DNA of 64,000 bases, taken from Phallus indusiatus (taxonomy: Eukaryota; Basidiomycota; Agaricomycetes; Phallales; Phallaceae). This document shows positions 59,942 through 64,000 of this stretch, in pieces. Each line of letters begins with the position of its first letter. Position 1 is the stretch's first letter. Location of the stretch: contig JAQFWX010000011.1 in the NCBI GenBank assembly GCA_027605045.1, positions 744,001 through 808,000 on the forward strand, in the 5' to 3' direction. The notes under the pieces are model-generated. The model saw nothing but the letters and a program-made list of their open reading frames with translations. It had not been told where the DNA came from and did not search any database. Made by a program: the position numbers and the translations under genes.

Positions 59942-62081
59942 TCAAGCCCCAACGTCGACAGTCTTCTCCGCAACTTTATCGTTGTTGGGAAGAGAATTAG
60001 TTCCTTCTACTTTATTATTATCTTTGGTAGCGTTGTCCTTTGCTGCAGCTGAATGTGGATCGCCAAAACGAACACTCCGATGAGGACTGACGTATGCCTC
60101 TACTAGAGGAGCATCCGATCCGAGACCTTTATAGAACATATTGGCAGGTACATGTCCCTTGGGGTGCTGGAAAGAGCAATCGACTCTGGTGCATGCCGCA
60201 CCGAATCGACATGGAACGTTTGAAGTACTTTGGTTGGATAAAAATGAGAAGGTCGGAAATTAGGAGGGTGACTAAATATACATCCTGGACGGTTACATAA
60301 CAGTCCGAACTTGCATGGCGTAGGCACAGAAGATACAGTGGGTATTGATGGGGGTTGAGCGGCGGGTTTCATTGGCGTCGGGTCTTTATGTTCAAGTATT
60401 AGAATATAACATCAAATCAGATAATATCTCAGCTTACTGGTTAAGACACTTGGACTGACATGCCCAAGCGTACAATGCTTGTTTTTACAATCTTTTCCTT
60501 GGGGACAAAATTCGGTAGAGAGAACAACGCCGCTTTCGGCGGTAGCGACAGGGGAAGGGTGGGAGAATCGACACTGAGAATTTGTGCATTTCAGTCCGTA
60601 TTTACACAAGGATGGTGTTCCAGGTCGGATAGGTAAACTGTAATTAGGTGTAGGTGCAGGCTCTTGGGTGGGAACTCGAGCAGGTTGTTGTGGAATTGGT
60701 TGTGATGGTGGTATGGATGGTCCCGCGGCCGCGGGAGGAGCGCCTGGTGCCACAGATGGCGTAGGTGTAACTGGGCCATCTTGTGCAGGTGCATTGGATT
60801 GTTTGAAGTGGCCTCGCCCTCGCCCACCGGCCTGACCACCGCCGCGATTGGAAGGACCTCTACCCATCATTCCTTGTCCTTGCTGAGGAGGAATACCCAT
60901 CGGTGGGACGAATCCTGGCATTTGTTGTGGCATTCCAAATGCACCCATAGGAACGTTACCCATGGCGTTGGGTGCCATCATACTAGCCATATGTCGCATC
61001 ATGTCCCAGTTCAGCAGCATCATTTCTTGCATTGAAATATTCATAGGAGGACCGTTCATTGGCATAGCCCCTTGAGGAGGAATGTTAGTCATGGGATTAG
61101 GTTGGTTTCCGGTAATTCCGTCAATTTTGGCTTGGATTTGGGACACTTGAGCGTGTGATAAACCTCCGTGGCCGCCATTGAAGTTTCCGCGACGTGCATG
61201 TCCACCAACTCTATCAATGAGGCTTCTTCCGCCTTGATTAACTCCAGGTGATGGGGCATGCCGGTCGTGACGTTCTGCCATGGCACGGGGCCCGGTAGGG
61301 GTGTCGGTTCTTCGGAACTTGTTTGGACTACCCGCAGAGGGCGAAGGGGACCGTGCAGACGCAGATCTTTTTTGCGCCGATGGAGAGGTATTTTGGCGAA
61401 GAGCAGAGGGGGCCGTGGGCGGATTGATGCCAGACAAGGCTGATTGGAGCAAGCCTACACCCCCGCTGCTTCCACGTCGTGATGTTCCAGTAGGCTGCGA
61501 GCTTTCTGTATCATCCTTTTTCGCAGATGACTCGGCTGTTGCTGTTGGTGCTGCAGAATCGACTGAGTTCGCCGTCTCTGAGAAGAGCCACTCCGTAAAA
61601 GCGGGGTCTAGATGTCAAATTAGCCGTCAAAATACGCAAGATGGGGAGGATGTTTGTATACCATAATCAGAGCCAATCACTATAAGGCTAGTTAGATATC
61701 TATTCACGGCTTGGTTATGAAGGCACTCACGGTCAGCAAGTTCAGCATTGATTTGTTCTAAGAGACGAGGATAAGCCCACATGTACAGCGGGAACACTAA
61801 AGATACGGATGGACATACCTGCGGTCTTGTCGTTGATAACCATAATAGTGATGTATTCTGCCATAACAGTGTCTAAAGGGTGAAAGGATGAAATAAGTTC
61901 ACAGAAAGACTACAGTACAAGGGACCCAAACCTGTTTCTGAAGAGTAGCCTCTATCCGCCAGCGCAGCCTGAATCTTCGCCTGGATGAACCAGTTAGTTT
62001 ATTATCAGTAGGAGACTATGACTAGATGTGAGATACCTGTAACGCGAAGGCCGCCTCAGTTCCCATCGTGAGTTTGACCAT
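59942..62081 (-). CDS. NAB2: Nab2/ZC3H14-like poly(A) RNA-binding protein
   Basis: Nuclear poly(A)-binding protein controlling tail length and mRNA export. The start MVKLTMGTEAAFALQ (62081) and IQAALADRGYSSETDTVMAE give the PWI-like N-terminal fold of Nab2. The centre is rich in Gly, Pro, Met and Arg, with an RGG-like part (SNRGGGQAGGRGRGHF). The C-terminus holds tandem CCCH zinc fingers. They read CKYGLKCTNSQCRFSHPSP, CPQGKDCKNKHCTLGH, CKFGLLCNRPGCIFSHPP, a fourth split by an intron near 60190 (CRFGAACTRVDCSFQHP) and a possible fifth not clearly seen. The acidic tail ends VAEKTVDVGA. Its stop faces that of the P-loop gene 145 bp away. Confidence 0.88.
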
Positions 62082-62266
62082 CGTAGACGTCGATGGCGAA
62101 AAGTAGAACACAAGAGGCGAAGTGCGATGGTGCGTGACATTTGTGACAAATGGTCTACTCCGAAAGCACACCGGCGCCTAAACACCACATACTATACCCC
62201 TATGATAATAATGTTTGTACAAACATACTCGACCTATCTTACATGGCGGGGCAATCAACAGCTTTC

Positions 62267-63372
62267 TTAATAATGCTTCGTATCGAGAGGTTGTCGATTC
62301 TCGTCTATGACAATACACAAACCGCGACCCTTCCACGGGGTATCGTGACTAGATCCACCCGATTCTACGCCCGATCCAAAAAATACATATCCCGGTATAT
62401 AACGATCCACAAATCTGGACGTGATGGTTAATTCTTGAGATTAGTGGTCAGGATATGATGGTTTTGACACCTACTTGACGACCTGTTCGTCGGTCATACC
62501 AAACCCACCATTCGCAGCTTTCATGTTATGCTCTTGTTGCAAACGCCACTAGAATGCCGCGTAACTAAGAGCATTTGGTTTAATTTACTTTGCTAATCAC
62601 CTTATATATGTATTCGAATGGCGAGTGCTCTGGTGGTTTAATCTTTTGGAAATAATTATGTGAGTCTTTTAGTTGGAACAATTATGCACGCAAGATGGTC
62701 ACTAACTTGAATGAATGCTTGAAAGCGAGAATACCAATGTTCCACGTATCCACGCAGAGCTTCATTCGCTTGTTCAATGTCTTTCTTGGAGACACCTTTC
62801 ATAGCACGACGGACGATGTCTAGATCCTTTCCAAAAGAACCGTTTGATTCAGAAAAGATGCTGTCCCACTTCTTTTGCAATGTTTCATTGTCCAGCGGAT
62901 AGAAGCCCATACACCAACCTTCTAGGATAACAACATCGACAGGAGCCTCAACCTTGACACCTTCAGACAGGCGATCACCCTCTCCGTTAAATTTTGATTT
63001 ATCAAAAATAGGAAGCGTGACAGTACGACCGTCGGAGGAAGTGTTTAGATTTTGCAACTGCTCGAGAATGTCCGCCCCAAGTTTAACGTCATGTGTACCC
63101 GGCTGGCCTCTCCCTTTCCATAGCATATTCCCCGGATTTCTCTCGGCCAGGTCAACAAGACCGCTATGAGTGAGATAGAGATCATCGACACTAAACACCG
63201 CTACGCGAAGCGAGTGTGGTGCGGCAGATAGTGTAGAGACCAATGATCGTGTGAGATGTGTCTTTCCTGATCCCTGCGGACCCTGTATTCCCACAAACAA
63301 CGGTCTACTCCGTTGAAGCTGGTGTAACTGAGAGAGAACATGGCGTGCAGCCAGAGCTGACACCGTCTCCAT
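62267..63372 (-). CDS. Tda10/glycerate-kinase-like P-loop kinase
   Basis: Member of the fungal Tda10 group, related to plant D-glycerate 3-kinase and uridine-kinase-like proteins. Exon 1 codes FVGIQGPQGSGKTHLTRSLV (Walker A), VAVFSVDDLYLTHSGL, GRGQPGTHDVKLG, LPIFDKSKFNGEGDR and VDVVILEGWCMGF. All of these are family landmarks including the phosphate-acceptor region. Further exons give YSRFQAFIQ, KPPEHSPFEYIYKWRLQQEH and MKAANGGFGMTDEQVVKF. The last exon has VDRYIPGYVFFGSGV and a C-terminal extension GLCIVIDENRQPLDTKHY with stop at 62267-62269. The substrate of Tda10 in fungi is not established. Divergent from RER1, with 115 bp between start codons. Confidence 0.89.
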
Positions 63373-63487
63373 TAGTTTACTAGTAGACTAAGTTCTTGGG
63401 CCGTTGTCAGTATTGCATTATATATTTTTGAAACTCCGCTGCATCGTCATTTCCTCCTGAACTTCATAGTCTACGACTTGCTTCGCC

Positions 63488-64000
63488 ATGATGTCCTCAA
63501 CTGACCCACAGACAACGACTGGTTTCGAAGACCCCAATCCTTCCTATGTTCCAGAGTTTCTTAAACCAGTTGCGTCGGTGTACTCAAAATACGCACGGCA
63601 GTACCAGACATTACTGGACCGTGCTGCGCCTCACATGTTGCAGCGGTGGTTGGGCACGGCAGGCCTAATAGTCATATTTATATTGAGGATTGTGTTATCC
63701 CAGGGAGTGAGTATTTGTTGGTTTATGGCATAATGTACTCAAAACTAAACCTCTTCTTAGTGGTATATAGGTTAGTATTCGACTTTTAGCCATCATACCC
63801 ACTTCCAAGCTGACGGAACTAATTTCATATTTGGACTAACAGTCTGCTGTACGTATGATACACTATTCTCAATAAATATTCCTGTTCTAATAATGCGTTC
63901 TCTTTATCGCAGACGCGCACGCAATTTACCTCTTAAATCTTTTACTGGCCTTTCTACAACCGCGCTTCGATCCATCTCTAGAAGCAGACCTCAATGCAGA
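63488..64000 (+). CDS. RER1: Rer1 Golgi-to-ER retrieval receptor (5' part)
   Basis: Membrane receptor that returns ER proteins from the cis-Golgi. Exon 1 (63488-63706) codes a polar N-terminus, then AAPHMLQRWLGTAGLIVIFI and LRIVLSQG. To give the conserved WYIVCYAHAIYLLNLLLAFL the next exons must be 63761-63770 (10 nt) and 63843-63848 (6 nt), followed by the one from 63913. All three introns have GT/AG borders. The window ends inside QPRFDPSLEADLNA, so the C-terminal part lies outside. A second ATG directly follows the first (63491). Confidence 0.92.

Noticed and set aside
1..64000. Biosynthetic cluster, CRISPR array, integrated virus or intact transposon
   Set aside because: No polyketide or peptide synthase, terpene cyclase, spaced direct repeats, transposase, integrase or reverse transcriptase motifs were seen on either strand.

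Overview
The window is nuclear DNA of a filamentous fungus, most likely a mushroom-forming basidiomycete (Agaricomycetes). Genes are split by many short introns, mostly 50-65 nt. The genes are eukaryotic housekeeping genes lying on both strands without operons, and the tRNA genes carry small introns. Recognisable families include a WC-2-type blue-light regulator, a Pcl-type cyclin, Erv14, Rer1, Derlin, COG6, Nab2 and SWI1. Species cannot be fixed from the sequence alone.

Layout. 1.5-3.6 kb: a WC-2-like PAS/GATA factor. 4.5-5.5 kb: a four-exon gene of unknown function. 5.7-6.0 kb: two convergent intron-containing tRNA genes (Ala-UGC and Gly-UCC). 6.2-13.6 kb: COX10 (-), COG6 (+), a ZNF830-like zinc finger protein (-), URA5 (+) and a Derlin (-). 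14.1-19.0 kb: SWI1, a large Q-rich ARID protein. 19.2-29.1 kb: a dense block with a CWC16/CCDC130-like splicing factor (-), a CobW GTPase (+), a short-chain dehydrogenase (-), GlcNAc kinase (+), an RRM protein (-), ERV14 (+) and a conserved unknown (-). 30.0-32.8 kb: an Asteroid/XPG-like nuclease-fold protein (-). 34.1-36.0 kb: an AIM9-like phosphotransferase (+). 37.8-39.5 kb: NAD kinase (+). 39.5-45.5 kb: about 6 kb with no recognisable gene. 45.5-46.8 kb: a Pcl-type cyclin (+). 50.5-52.9 kb: an Mpr1-like N-acetyltransferase (+) with unusually long introns. 55.9-64.0 kb: an NFKBIL1-like protein (-), a mitochondrial P-loop protein (+), Nab2 (-), a Tda10/glycerate-kinase-like P-loop kinase (-) and RER1 (+, cut by the right edge).

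The genes do not form one pathway. Recurring themes are ER/Golgi traffic and quality control (COG6, Derlin, Erv14, Rer1), mRNA processing (ZNF830-like, CWC16-like, Nab2, RRM protein), mitochondrial functions (COX10, AIM9-like, NAD kinase, P-loop protein) and regulation (WC-2, SWI1, Pcl cyclin). No biosynthetic cluster, intact transposon, CRISPR array or viral element was seen.

The most unusual observations are at gene-structure level. RER1 needs a 10-nt and a 6-nt micro-exon to make its conserved protein. ERV14 ends in an 11-nt exon behind a GC-AG intron. An ATG-started 680-codon frame overlaps the cyclin gene and runs about 1 kb past its stop. The P-loop gene has two acceptors 4 nt apart that give different C-termini. 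The acetyltransferase gene has a 33-nt exon and 609-860 nt introns. Exon boundaries were deduced by reading frame, splice signals and protein family resemblance, with no transcript data.
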